Origin: an uncultured Pelagibacteraceae bacterium
Lineage (GTDB): Bacteria > Pseudomonadota > Alphaproteobacteria > Pelagibacterales > Pelagibacteraceae
DNA: 64,000 nucleotides
Assembly: GCA_902548405.1 (NCBI GenBank)
Contig: CACCRN010000003.1
Location: 1 to 64,000, forward strand
Direction: 5' to 3'
The translations under genes and the position numbers were made by a program. Of the stretch, positions 37,372-49,695 are shown piece after piece. The notes under the pieces are model-generated. The model was not told where the DNA came from, searched no databases, and worked only from the letters and a program-made list of their open reading frames with translations. Each line of letters starts with the position of its first letter. The first letter of the stretch is position 1.

Positions 37372-38280
37372 ATGGATTTGAAATCCAAGATAATTTTAAT
37401 TTCAGGACCTACAGCATCTGGAAAATCAAGTTTTGCAATTAAACTTGCAAAAAAAATTAATGGAGAAATTATTAATGCAGATAGTATGCAAGTTTATAAG
37501 CAACTTAAAATTTTGTCAGCAAGACCTAGCCAAAAAAATTATCAGTCAATAAAACATCATTTATATGGTTTCCAAGATGCAAAGAAAAGTTTTTCAACCG
37601 GTGATTGGCTTAAAATTGCAAATAAAAAAATAATTGAAGTTAAAAATAGAAAAAAAGTTCCAATTCTTGTAGGAGGAACTGGGCTTTACTTCAAGGCATT
37701 AACTGATGGTTTGGTTCAAATTCCGAACATTCCAGTAAGATTTAGAAATAAAATTAGAAATCTAAATAAAAAAATTGGCCAAAATAAATTTTACAAGCAA
37801 TTATTAAAATTGGATCCTCTTTCAAAAAATAAAATTAATTCAACAGATACCCAAAGATCAATAAGAGCTTTTGAAGTTAAAAAGTTTACTAAGAAATCTC
37901 TTCATGAATGGTTTAAAAATACTAAATCAAACTATTTAGAAGAAGATTTTTTAAAAATTTATATTGATTATCCACGTGATGAGTTGGTTGAAAGAATTCA
38001 TCAAAGAACCGGAAAAATGATTAAAATGGGTGCCGTGAATGAGGTTAAAAGATTTTTAAAACTAAAAATTAATGAACAAATGACTGCATGTAAAGCAATT
38101 GGAATAAATGAAATTCATGAATATTTAGCAAAAGAAAAAAAAATTGATGAAATCAAAGAAAAAATATCAATAAAAACTAGACAATACGCTAAAAGACAAA
38201 GCACATGGGCTCGAGGAAACATGAGTGATTGGGTTAAGCTTAAGCCATCTGAGATTAATAATTTTTTAAAAAAAATTTAA
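37372..38280 (+). CDS. miaA: MiaA, tRNA dimethylallyltransferase
   Basis: A 302-residue enzyme adding a dimethylallyl group to A37 of tRNAs that read UNN codons. P-loop GPTASGKSS (residues 11-19), the NADSMQVYKQL catalytic-aspartate segment (about 35-45), VGGTGLYFKAL (about 101-111), TDTQRSIRA and the C-terminal RQYAKRQSTWARG. Full length. It starts two bases after degP and is likely on the same transcript, in place of the hfq that often follows miaA elsewhere. Confidence 0.95.
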   Translation: MDLKSKIILISGPTASGKSSFAIKLAKKINGEIINADSMQVYKQLKILSARPSQKNYQSIKHHLYGFQDAKKSFSTGDWLKIANKKIIEVKNRKKVPILVGGTGLYFKALTDGLVQIPNIPVRFRNKIRNLNKKIGQNKFYKQLLKLDPLSKNKINSTDTQRSIRAFEVKKFTKKSLHEWFKNTKSNYLEEDFLKIYIDYPRDELVERIHQRTGKMIKMGAVNEVKRFLKLKINEQMTACKAIGINEIHEYLAKEKKIDEIKEKISIKTRQYAKRQSTWARGNMSDWVKLKPSEINNFLKKI

Positions 38281-38296
38281 TTTTTCCATACTTAAC

Positions 38297-38326
38297 CTTG
38301 ACCAATCAGCACAACTTCAGCTAGAT
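38297..38326 (+). promoter_or_regulatory. Strong sigma-70-like promoter for ilvB
   Basis: CTTGAC at 38297-38302 is a perfect -35 for alphaproteobacteria; after 18 bases CTAGAT at 38321-38326 is one base from CTATAT. The predicted start is at or within two bases of the ilvB ATG at 38333, so the message is expected to be leaderless. No attenuator or leader peptide fits in the space. Confidence 0.6.
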
Positions 38327-38332
38327 TGCGAA

Positions 38333-40099
38333 ATGCCAAAATTATTAACCGGAGCTGAAATCGTATTTAAGTGTCTTGAAGACCAAAAGGTAAATCATAT
38401 CTTTGGTTATCCTGGTGGTGCTGTACTGCCAATATATGATGAGTTAAAAAATCATCCGTCTATTAAACATATTCTTGTAAGACACGAGCAAGGTGCAGGT
38501 CATGCAGCTGAAGGTTATGCAAGATCATCTGGAAAACCTGGTGTTGTTTTAGTTACTTCAGGCCCTGGTGCCACCAACGTCGTTACAGCTTTAACTGATG
38601 CATACATGGACTCAGTTCCAATGGTTTGTATTTCGGGTCAAGTTCCAACACATCTTATTGGTACGGATGCATTTCAAGAATGTGACACAACAGGAATTAC
38701 ACGACCATGTACAAAGCATAACTGGTTAGTAAAAGATATCAACGATCTTTCAGATGTTATGCATGAAGCATTCAAAGTGGCAACAACTGGAAGACCTGGT
38801 CCCGTATTAATTGATATTCCAAAAGATATTCAATTTGCAAAAGCAAAATATAAAAAACCAAAAAAAGAAAAAAGTTTAAATGGTAAATCTCACAACAAGT
38901 TTTCAGCTGATGAAATTGACCAATTAATTAATTTAATTAGTAAAGCAAAGAAGCCAATAATTTATAGTGGTGGAGGTGTAATTAATTCAGGACCAAAAGC
39001 AAGTGAAGCTCTTAGAAAATTTGTTGAGCTAACAGGATTTCCAATTACTTCAACTTTGCAAGGTCTAGGTGCTTATCCTGGAGATGATAATCAGTTTTTA
39101 GGAATGCTAGGAATGCACGGAACGTATGAAGCAAACAATGCAATGCATGACTGTGATTTATTAATAAACATTGGTGCAAGATTTGATGACCGTATTACTG
39201 GAAAAATTGATGAATTCTCTCCTAATTCAAAAAAAGTTCATATTGATATTGATCCATCATCAATTAATAAAATTATTAAAGTAGATCTTGCAATCTTAGG
39301 TGATGTAACGAAAGTAATTGATAAAGTAAACAAAACAATTGTTAAAAAGAAAAATGGTAATGGTAAATCAAATAAACCAAATATTGCAAAATGGTGGGAA
39401 CAAATTCAAAAATGGAGAAGTAAAGACTCTTTAAATTTCATTAACAGTGAAGATAGCATAAAACCTCAGCATGCTGTTCAAAGACTTTATGAGTTAACAA
39501 AAAATAAAGATACTTATGTAACAACAGAAGTAGGTCAGCATCAAATGTGGGCTGCTCAACATTATAAATTTAACAAACCCAATAGATGGATGACTTCAGG
39601 TGGATTAGGAACTATGGGTTATGGATTACCAGCAGCTGTTGGAGTTCAAGTAGCTCATCCAGAAAAATTAGTTATTGATATTGCAGGAGAAGCATCAGTT
39701 TTAATGACAATGCAAGAGATGTCCACGGCTGTTCAATATAATTTGCCAATAAAAATATTTATTTTGAACAACCAGTACATGGGAATGGTAAGACAGTGGC
39801 AAGAGCTGCTTCATGAAAAAAATTATTCTGAAAGTTATTCAGAAGCATTACCAGATTTTATGAAAATGGCTGATGCTTATGGCTGTAAAGGAATTAAGGC
39901 TGATAATCCATTAGAGCTAGATGAAAAAATTCAAGAAATGGTTGACCATAATGGTCCTGTTATTTTTGATTGTCATGTCGATCCAAATGAAAACTGTTTC
40001 CCAATGATACCTTCAGGTAAACCTCATAATCAAATGATCTTAGGACCAAACGATCAAGAAGAGAATAAAATAAAAGGAAAAGGCAAAGCCTTAGTTTAA
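38333..40099 (+). CDS. ilvB: IlvB, acetolactate synthase large subunit
   Basis: A 588-residue thiamine-diphosphate enzyme forming acetolactate or acetohydroxybutyrate, first committed step of valine/leucine/isoleucine synthesis. Features: HIFGYPGGAVLPIYDEL (about residues 19-35), the catalytic glutamate in RHEQGAGHAAEGYAR, the central FAD/CoA-like domain (GGGVINSG), and the ThDP-binding region IDIAGEASVLMTMQEM. The last uses GEAS in place of the usual GDGSF, a form I have seen in other alphaproteobacteria and not a sign of inactivity. A promoter sits directly before the ATG. The small subunit and IlvC follow. Confidence 0.96.
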   Translation: MPKLLTGAEIVFKCLEDQKVNHIFGYPGGAVLPIYDELKNHPSIKHILVRHEQGAGHAAEGYARSSGKPGVVLVTSGPGATNVVTALTDAYMDSVPMVCISGQVPTHLIGTDAFQECDTTGITRPCTKHNWLVKDINDLSDVMHEAFKVATTGRPGPVLIDIPKDIQFAKAKYKKPKKEKSLNGKSHNKFSADEIDQLINLISKAKKPIIYSGGGVINSGPKASEALRKFVELTGFPITSTLQGLGAYPGDDNQFLGMLGMHGTYEANNAMHDCDLLINIGARFDDRITGKIDEFSPNSKKVHIDIDPSSINKIIKVDLAILGDVTKVIDKVNKTIVKKKNGNGKSNKPNIAKWWEQIQKWRSKDSLNFINSEDSIKPQHAVQRLYELTKNKDTYVTTEVGQHQMWAAQHYKFNKPNRWMTSGGLGTMGYGLPAAVGVQVAHPEKLVIDIAGEASVLMTMQEMSTAVQYNLPIKIFILNNQYMGMVRQWQELLHEKNYSESYSEALPDFMKMADAYGCKGIKADNPLELDEKIQEMVDHNGPVIFDCHVDPNENCFPMIPSGKPHNQMILGPNDQEENKIKGKGKALV

Positions 40100-40104
40100 T
40101 CAAA

Positions 40105-40653
40105 ATGCCAAAATCAAAGTCAGCTTATAGCTCTCCATCTATAAAACAAAAATCAGATACCTATATTTTTGTAGTTTGGGTAGATAATGAAGCGGGTGTT
40201 CTTGCAAGAGTGGTTGGCCTGTTTTCTGGCAGAGGTTATAATATTGAGTCTTTGGCAGTAGCAGAAATTGATGCTATCAAAAACATATCCAGAATAACAA
40301 TTGTAACAACTGGAACACCACAAGTAATTGACCAGATTAGACTGCAATTAACCAAATTAGTTCCTGTACACAAAGTTGCTGAATTTAAAAGAGACGATAA
40401 AGACGTGATTTTTAAAGAGATGGCTTTATTTAAAATTGTAGGTAAAAAAAATAAAATTGAAAAATGTTTAAATGCTTGTAAAAAATTTAACCCAGTAGTA
40501 TTGGATGAAACAAAATCATCTGCAGTTATTCAAATAACAGCACTTAGACGAGAGATTGATAAAATGAGCAAAAAATTAAAACCCTTGGGACTTATAAGCA
40601 CTTCAAGAACAGGGGCTGTTGCAATGACAAGAGGTGCAAAAATTTTTAACTAA
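40105..40653 (+). CDS. ilvH: IlvH, acetolactate synthase regulatory subunit
   Basis: A 182-residue ACT-domain protein (about residues 16-95: FVVWVDNEAGVLARVVGLFSGRGYNIESL and IARITIVTTG-like SRITIVTTG) with the C-terminal IlvH domain. It activates IlvB and confers valine inhibition. Starts five bases after ilvB. Its first 14 residues (MPKSKSAYSSPSIK) are a low-complexity extension before the ACT domain. Confidence 0.95.
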   Translation: MPKSKSAYSSPSIKQKSDTYIFVVWVDNEAGVLARVVGLFSGRGYNIESLAVAEIDAIKNISRITIVTTGTPQVIDQIRLQLTKLVPVHKVAEFKRDDKDVIFKEMALFKIVGKKNKIEKCLNACKKFNPVVLDETKSSAVIQITALRREIDKMSKKLKPLGLISTSRTGAVAMTRGAKIFN

Positions 40654-40667
40654 TTAATAGGAGATAA

Positions 40668-41693
<1,026 letters not shown>

Positions 41694-41737
41694 TTATTAA
41701 TATAATTTTATATCTGTAATAATCTTTTTTTTTCACT

Positions 41738-41743
41738 TATAAT
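41738..41743 (+). promoter_or_regulatory. Putative -10 box for the peptide-type binding protein gene
   Basis: A perfect TATAAT lies 31 bases before the ATG at 41775, leaving a short leader with an AGAGG ribosome site. I see no good -35 at the right distance; the upstream DNA is a T-rich tract, so the promoter may rely on an AT-rich upstream element or the call may be chance in this AT-rich DNA. Confidence 0.3.
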
Positions 41744-41774
41744 TTTTTTATAAATTTAAAAAAAGAGGTTAATT

Positions 41775-43337
41775 ATGAAGGCTAAAAATTTAGTAAGAAT
41801 ATTACTATCATTAGTTCTAGTATTTGGATTTTCTTCAGCATGGGCAAAAACTATCAAATGGTCAATGCAAGGAGACAGTCTTACACTAGATCCACACGCA
41901 CAAAACGAAGGTCCAACTACTCAAGTATCTAGACAAGTTTATGAAGCTCTTGTTCAAAGAGCAGTAGATATGAAAATTGAACCAGCGTTAGCAAGAAAAT
42001 GGACAGCTACAGATCCTAATACTTGGATATTTAATTTAAGAGAGGATGTAAAATTTTCTGATGGTTCTAAAATGACATCAGCTGATGTTGTATTTAGTAT
42101 ATTAAGAGCTAAACAAAGAACATCTGATTTCAAAGAATATATCAGTACGATATCTGATGTTAAAGCGGTTGGGGATTATGCTGTTAAAATTACAACAAGC
42201 AAACCTAATCCTATACTTTTAAATCAACTGTCAAATATTTTTATAATGTCTAGAGCCTGGTCAGAGGCAAACTTTGCAATGTCTCCTCAGAATTGGGATG
42301 CAGGACAAGAAACCTTTTCAGCAACTAATGCTTTGGGAACGGGTCCATTTAAAATTACTTTGAGAGAACCGAACACAAAAACAGTCTTTAAAAGAAATAA
42401 GCATTGGTGGGGTGATATGGAAGATGATGGCATAAAGCAAATTGAGTTACTTCCAATTAAAAATGCTGCAACAAGAGTAGCTGCCCTACTGTCTGGTGAG
42501 ATTGATTTAGTGACTGATGCACCTGTTCAAGATTTAAAAAGAATTGGTTCTTCTTCAGGACATCAAGTTGTAAGTACACCGCAAATGAGAACAATCTTTT
42601 TAGGAATGGATCAAGCAGCAGATAAATTAAGAACTGGAAATACTGGTGATAATCCTTTTAAGAAAAAAGAAGTTAGACAAGCACTTTATCAAGCAATTGA
42701 CATTGAGGCTATCAAGAAAAAAGTAATGAGAGGTCTAAGTGAGCCAGCTGGAATAATTACATTCCCAGGTGTAAATGGTTACACAGCAGAACTTGATAAA
42801 AGATTACCTTATGATGTTGATGCTGCAAAAAAACTTTTAGATAGCGCAGGTTATCCTAATGGGTTTGATGTAGAACTGAGATGTCCAAACGATAGATATG
42901 TAAATGATGAAGCGATTTGTACAGCTGTTGTTGGTATGTTAGGTAAAATTGGAGTTAACGTAAACTTGTTTGCTCAAACTAAAAGTAAACACTTCAAAGA
43001 GCTAAAAGATGATCAAGGTGATTTTTATATGCTTGGATGGGGTGTACCAACTTTAGACAGTCATTACGTATTTCATTATTTATATGAAACAGGTGCTAGT
43101 TGGAACAAAGTTAACTTCAGCAACCCTGATGTAGATGCTGCAATTAGAGTTATGGAGGGTGAAGTTGATTTAGATAAAAGAAACGCTGCAATTGCAAATG
43201 CTTGGAAAATTGTAAAAGATGATATTGCTTATCTTCCTTTACACCACCAAGTAATTTCTTGGGCATCTAAAAGTAACGTGAACGTTCCTATCAGACCTAA
43301 TAACGAACCGTTATTTAGAGCTGCCAGCGTAAATTAA
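41775..43337 (+). CDS. ABC transporter substrate-binding protein, peptide/opine type (DppA-like)
   Basis: A 520-residue SBP_bac_5-family periplasmic protein. The signal peptide ends at about residue 24 (SSAWA), followed by WSMQGDSLTLDPHAQNEGPT, typical of cluster C binding proteins for di/oligopeptides, nickel, or glutathione; PNTWIFNLREDVKFSDGSKMTSADVVFS is the family signature (about residues 77-104). The exact ligand cannot be read from sequence. A strong hairpin separates it from the permease genes, probably letting it be made in excess. Confidence 0.92.
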   Translation: MKAKNLVRILLSLVLVFGFSSAWAKTIKWSMQGDSLTLDPHAQNEGPTTQVSRQVYEALVQRAVDMKIEPALARKWTATDPNTWIFNLREDVKFSDGSKMTSADVVFSILRAKQRTSDFKEYISTISDVKAVGDYAVKITTSKPNPILLNQLSNIFIMSRAWSEANFAMSPQNWDAGQETFSATNALGTGPFKITLREPNTKTVFKRNKHWWGDMEDDGIKQIELLPIKNAATRVAALLSGEIDLVTDAPVQDLKRIGSSSGHQVVSTPQMRTIFLGMDQAADKLRTGNTGDNPFKKKEVRQALYQAIDIEAIKKKVMRGLSEPAGIITFPGVNGYTAELDKRLPYDVDAAKKLLDSAGYPNGFDVELRCPNDRYVNDEAICTAVVGMLGKIGVNVNLFAQTKSKHFKELKDDQGDFYMLGWGVPTLDSHYVFHYLYETGASWNKVNFSNPDVDAAIRVMEGEVDLDKRNAAIANAWKIVKDDIAYLPLHHQVISWASKSNVNVPIRPNNEPLFRAASVN

Positions 43338-43347
43338 ATTAAAATTA

Positions 43348-43381
43348 TTATAAGCCCCTTAAATTTATAAGGGGCTTATAA
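43348..43381 (+). terminator. Hairpin between binding-protein and permease genes
   Basis: A perfect inverted repeat TTATAAGCCCCTTA / TAAGGGGCTTATAA around a 6-base loop, 10 bases after the binding-protein stop. No T tract follows (AATTTAAAAT does), so full termination is doubtful; it may instead protect the upstream message from 3' decay or slow transcription. The next gene begins 18 bases later. Confidence 0.65.
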
Positions 43382-43399
43382 ATTTAAAATCCTCATAAA

Positions 43400-44383
43400 T
43401 TGATAAAGTATTTTTTTAAAAGATTGTTTCAATCAGCTTTGGTAATGCTAGTTGTTGCCTTTGTCTCTTTTTCCTTGTTCAATTTTGTTGGAGACCCAAT
43501 AAACAACATGGTTGGAGAAGAAACTTCAGATGAGGAGAGAGCCGAATTAAGAGAAACATTGGGTCTAATGGATCCAATTCATGTTCAATTTTCAAGATTT
43601 GTAATCAATGCGTCTAAAGGAGAGTTTGGTATTTCTTATCAATTAAGAAGACCAGTGTCTGAACTGATTGTTGAGAGATTACCAGCTACTATTGAACTTG
43701 TTGTAATTTCTGCTTTGATAGCATTAGTGACAGGAACTCTTTTAGGAGTTTATACAGGTATAAATAGAAAGGGTTTTTTAAGTGACTTTGTTTTAGCAAT
43801 TTCATTGCTTGGAGTGTCACTCCCCACATTTGTAATTGGGATATTATTTATTTACTTATTTGCTGTAATTCTAGGAGTGCTTCCCTCATTTGGTAGAGGA
43901 GAAGTTGTTGATATAGGATTTTGGACAACAGGTTTTTTAACTATTTCAGGTCTTAAAGCGATAATTCTTCCATCAGTTACATTAAGTCTTTTTCAAATGA
44001 CATATATCATCAGGCTAGTAAGAGCTGAAATGATGGAAATTTTACAAACTGATTATATAAAATTTGCTCGAGCACGTGGAATTAGTGAAGACAGTATTAA
44101 ATACAAACATGCGTTAAAAAATGGTTTGATACCTGTAATAACAATTGCTGGAATTAATATTGGAACTTTAATTGCGTTTTCAATTATAACTGAAACTGTT
44201 TTTCAATGGCCTGGAATGGGTTTCTTGTTTATTCAAGCTGTTCAGTTTGTAGATATACCAATTATGTCGGCTTATTTAGTTTTCATTGCATTTGTTTTTG
44301 TGATGATAAATTTTATAGTTGATATTCTGTATTATTTTATCGATCCAAGGATTAGAGTTAAAGGAGATGTCGCAAGTGGATAA
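43400..44383 (+). CDS. ABC transporter permease (DppB-like)
   Basis: A 327-residue inner-membrane permease of the DppB/OppB family with six predicted helices. N-terminal KRLFQSALVMLVVAFVSFSLFN, then the characteristic periplasmic loop (LGLMDPIHVQFSRF, about 54-67), and the EAA loop RAEMMEILQTDYIKFARARGIS (about 210-231). The start is TTG at 43400; no ATG is near, and the first helix would be lost otherwise. It ends inside the start of the second permease gene. Confidence 0.92.
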   Translation: MIKYFFKRLFQSALVMLVVAFVSFSLFNFVGDPINNMVGEETSDEERAELRETLGLMDPIHVQFSRFVINASKGEFGISYQLRRPVSELIVERLPATIELVVISALIALVTGTLLGVYTGINRKGFLSDFVLAISLLGVSLPTFVIGILFIYLFAVILGVLPSFGRGEVVDIGFWTTGFLTISGLKAIILPSVTLSLFQMTYIIRLVRAEMMEILQTDYIKFARARGISEDSIKYKHALKNGLIPVITIAGINIGTLIAFSIITETVFQWPGMGFLFIQAVQFVDIPIMSAYLVFIAFVFVMINFIVDILYYFIDPRIRVKGDVASG

Positions 44384-45308
44384 TAATTTAAATTTAACAA
44401 GATGGGAAAGAATCAAGGATAGTGATATCTATCATAGCTTCATAAAATCTCCGACAGCAATTATATCTTCAGCAATTTTATTTATTATTTTTTTTTGTTC
44501 TTTTTTTATTGAATTTTTAACACCTTACACTCCTTTTGATCCATCATCTTTATCTTTGATGGATGCATTTACACCACCATCTTGGACAGAAGATGGTTTA
44601 GCACAATTTATTCTGGGAACAGATGGTCAGGGAAGAGATATGTTATCAACCATTTTATACGGATGTAGAATATCTCTTATAGTTGGTTTTGCTGCAATTA
44701 TATTTAGTCTAGTTCTTGGTGTTGGTTTAGGATTAACAGCTGGATACTTTGGTGGCAAATATGAAATGGTAGTAATGAGGCTTACAGATGTTCAGTTGAC
44801 TGTACCAAGTATATTGATGGCACTATTGGTTGATGGAATAGCAAGAGGATTAATTTCAAGAGAAATGCATGATGAAATGGCGATCTATGTTTTAATTTTT
44901 GCTATTGGAATTTCTGAATGGCCACAGTTCGCAAGAGTATCTAGGGCAGCAACTTTGGTAGAAAAAAATAAAGACTATGTTTCTGCCTCAACAATAATTG
45001 GTGTTTCAAATATGGTAATTATGTTTAAACATATTTTACCAAATATTATGAGACCAGTTTTGGTCATCGGTACAATTGGTCTAGCTCTTGCTATCTTAGC
45101 AGAATCGACTTTAAGTTTTTTGGGTGTTGGGGTTCCACCAACAACTCCTTCTTTAGGTACATTAATAAGATTAGGAAATGATTTTTTATTTTCAGGAGAA
45201 TGGTGGATTACATTTTTCCCAGCAATTTTTTTGGTGATTTTAGCTTTTTCCATTAATTTACTAGGAGATTGGATGAGAGACACTTTAAATCCAAAATTAA
45301 AAAAATGA
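44367..45308 (+). CDS. ABC transporter permease (DppC-like)
   Basis: A 313-residue permease of the DppC/OppC family, with the N-terminal helix (about residues 28-52), the conserved LGTDGQGRDMLSTILYGCRISLIVG (about 85-109) and an EAA loop including ARVSRAATLVEKNKDYVSAS. An open frame to 44319 exists, but ATG 44367 or, better spaced from the AAGGAG at 44361-44366, GTG 44376 is more likely; all overlap the DppB-like gene. It overlaps the ATPase gene by four bases (ATGA). Confidence 0.92.
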   Translation: MSQVDNNLNLTRWERIKDSDIYHSFIKSPTAIISSAILFIIFFCSFFIEFLTPYTPFDPSSLSLMDAFTPPSWTEDGLAQFILGTDGQGRDMLSTILYGCRISLIVGFAAIIFSLVLGVGLGLTAGYFGGKYEMVVMRLTDVQLTVPSILMALLVDGIARGLISREMHDEMAIYVLIFAIGISEWPQFARVSRAATLVEKNKDYVSASTIIGVSNMVIMFKHILPNIMRPVLVIGTIGLALAILAESTLSFLGVGVPPTTPSLGTLIRLGNDFLFSGEWWITFFPAIFLVILAFSINLLGDWMRDTLNPKLKK

Positions 45309-46984
45309 GTTTTTTAAAAATAAATAATTTAAGTGTTGATTATAAAATGCGTAAAGAGACTGTTTACGCGGCCAAAAACGTTAATTTTGAGGTAAATAAA
45401 GGGGAAATTTTAGGATTGGTTGGAGAGTCTGGCTCTGGAAAAAGCACTGTTGGAAATGCTATAATTAATTTAATTGATGAGCCAGGACAGGTTTCTAGTG
45501 GTTCAGTAATTTTGGGAGACTTAAATATTCATGAAAATTCAGAGAGTATAATTAAATATCGAGGTAATAAAATTGGATTAATATTTCAAGACCCACAAAC
45601 ATCTTTAAATCCAATATTAACAGTTGGTGAACAATTAATTGAAACTATACAAACTCATCTAAATTTAAACAAAGAGGAAGCAAAAAATAAATCTATTAAT
45701 TTATTAAAAGAAGTTGGAATTAAGGATGCTGAAAAAAGATTTAATGATTATCCTCATCAGTTTTCAGGAGGAATGAGACAAAGAGTAGTTATTTCATTGG
45801 CTTTATGTTGTGAACCAGAATTATTAATTGCTGATGAACCTACTACTGCTTTAGATGTTTCTATTCAATCACAGATTTTAGATTTAATTAAAAAACTAAC
45901 AAAAGAAAGAAATTTAGCAGTGATTTTAATCACTCATGATATGGGTGTTATTGCTGAAACTGCCAATCGTGTAGCTGTAATGAAAAGTGGAAATTTAGTT
46001 GAAATTGGTGAAACAAAAAAAATATTAACAACTCCTCAACAAAGTTATACTAAAAGTCTTGTAAGCTCGGTTCCACCTACTAACAAGAAAATTTTAAGAT
46101 TTGTAATAGTAGAAAAAGACAACAAAAATAAAGGAAATAATATCAAAATTTTGAATAGATGGACTAAAAAAGAAATTACCAATCAAGATTTAGTTCAAGT
46201 TAAAAATCTTAATAAAAGTTTTGATGACAATTTTTTTACAGAAAATTCTAAAAATTCTGTGTTAGCTGTAAATAATGTTTCATTTGAAATAAAAGAAGGT
46301 GAGTCATTTGGATTGGTAGGTGAAAGCGGTAGTGGAAAATCAACTATTGCAAAAATGATTGTAAATTTATTTAAACCTTCATCAGGAGATATATTTTTTG
46401 ATAATACTTGTATTACAAAAATAAAAAATAGATCAGAACTAATGAAATTTAGAAAACAAATACAAATGATTTTTCAAGATCCCTATTCATCACTAAATGG
46501 TAGATTGAAAGTAAAAGATATTATTGCTGAGCCTATTACGCTTCACAATCCTTCGATATCTAATTCTGATCTAAATAATTATGTCGACGATTTATTAGAC
46601 TCTGTTGAAATGTCTCAAAAATCAGCAGATAGATACCCACATGAATTTTCTGGTGGTCAAAGACAAAGAATTTCGATTGCAAGAGCATTAGCAACTCAAC
46701 CAAGACTCTTAGTTTGTGATGAACCTACATCTGCATTAGATGTTAGTATTCAAGCACAAATATTAAATTTATTAAAAGATCTTCAAGAGCAATTAAATTT
46801 AACTATTTTATTTATTAGCCATGACTTACCGGTTGTAAGACAAATGTGTGATAGAATTGGAGTTCTAAAAGATGGGAAGTTATGTGAAGTTTCAAATACT
46901 GAGGATTTATTTTTGAACCCTACCCATGAATACACAAAGGAACTTTTACACTTGATGCCTAAAATTGAGTCTATTTATAATTAA
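45305..46984 (+). CDS. Fused double ABC ATPase (DppD-DppF-like)
   Basis: A 559-residue protein with two complete nucleotide-binding domains. First (about 1-260): Walker A GESGSGKST, signature FSGGMRQR, Walker B LLIADEPTTALD, H-loop ITHD. Second (about 300-555): Walker A GESGSGKST, signature FSGGQRQR, Walker B LLVCDEPTSALD, H-loop ISHD. It thus serves both halves of the transporter and makes separate D and F genes unnecessary. Fused forms such as YejF and GsiA are known. I start at ATG 45305; an extension to 45269 would add 12 residues from the DppC frame. Confidence 0.93.
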   Translation: MSFLKINNLSVDYKMRKETVYAAKNVNFEVNKGEILGLVGESGSGKSTVGNAIINLIDEPGQVSSGSVILGDLNIHENSESIIKYRGNKIGLIFQDPQTSLNPILTVGEQLIETIQTHLNLNKEEAKNKSINLLKEVGIKDAEKRFNDYPHQFSGGMRQRVVISLALCCEPELLIADEPTTALDVSIQSQILDLIKKLTKERNLAVILITHDMGVIAETANRVAVMKSGNLVEIGETKKILTTPQQSYTKSLVSSVPPTNKKILRFVIVEKDNKNKGNNIKILNRWTKKEITNQDLVQVKNLNKSFDDNFFTENSKNSVLAVNNVSFEIKEGESFGLVGESGSGKSTIAKMIVNLFKPSSGDIFFDNTCITKIKNRSELMKFRKQIQMIFQDPYSSLNGRLKVKDIIAEPITLHNPSISNSDLNNYVDDLLDSVEMSQKSADRYPHEFSGGQRQRISIARALATQPRLLVCDEPTSALDVSIQAQILNLLKDLQEQLNLTILFISHDLPVVRQMCDRIGVLKDGKLCEVSNTEDLFLNPTHEYTKELLHLMPKIESIYN

Positions 46985-47037
46985 TTTTTGTATCACCTAA
47001 AATGGACGAAAAAATTTAGCTATTTATACTAATTATT

Positions 47038-47065
47038 TTGCAATCTCTCTTATAGATTGTATTAT
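47038..47065 (+). promoter_or_regulatory. Putative promoter for leuA-mreBCD
   Basis: TTGCAA at 47038-47043, 16 bases, and TATTAT at 47060-47065. The predicted start is about 15 bases before the leuA ATG. The 46 bases before the -35 box, back to the ABC ATPase gene, show no hairpin or leader ORF that would suggest attenuation. Confidence 0.4.
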
Positions 47066-47086
47066 GGTTTTTCCAAAATTTTTATT

Positions 47087-49692
<2,606 letters not shown>

Positions 49693-49695
49693 AAG

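Noticed and set aside
39660..39715. GEAS instead of GDGSF in the thiamine-diphosphate motif of IlvB as a sign of lost activity
   Set aside because: The rest of the enzyme is intact, the operon is complete, and this variant occurs in alphaproteobacterial acetolactate synthases as I recall.
41720..41735. T-run after ilvC as an intrinsic terminator
   Set aside because: No GC-rich hairpin precedes the T tract; AT-rich tracts are common here.
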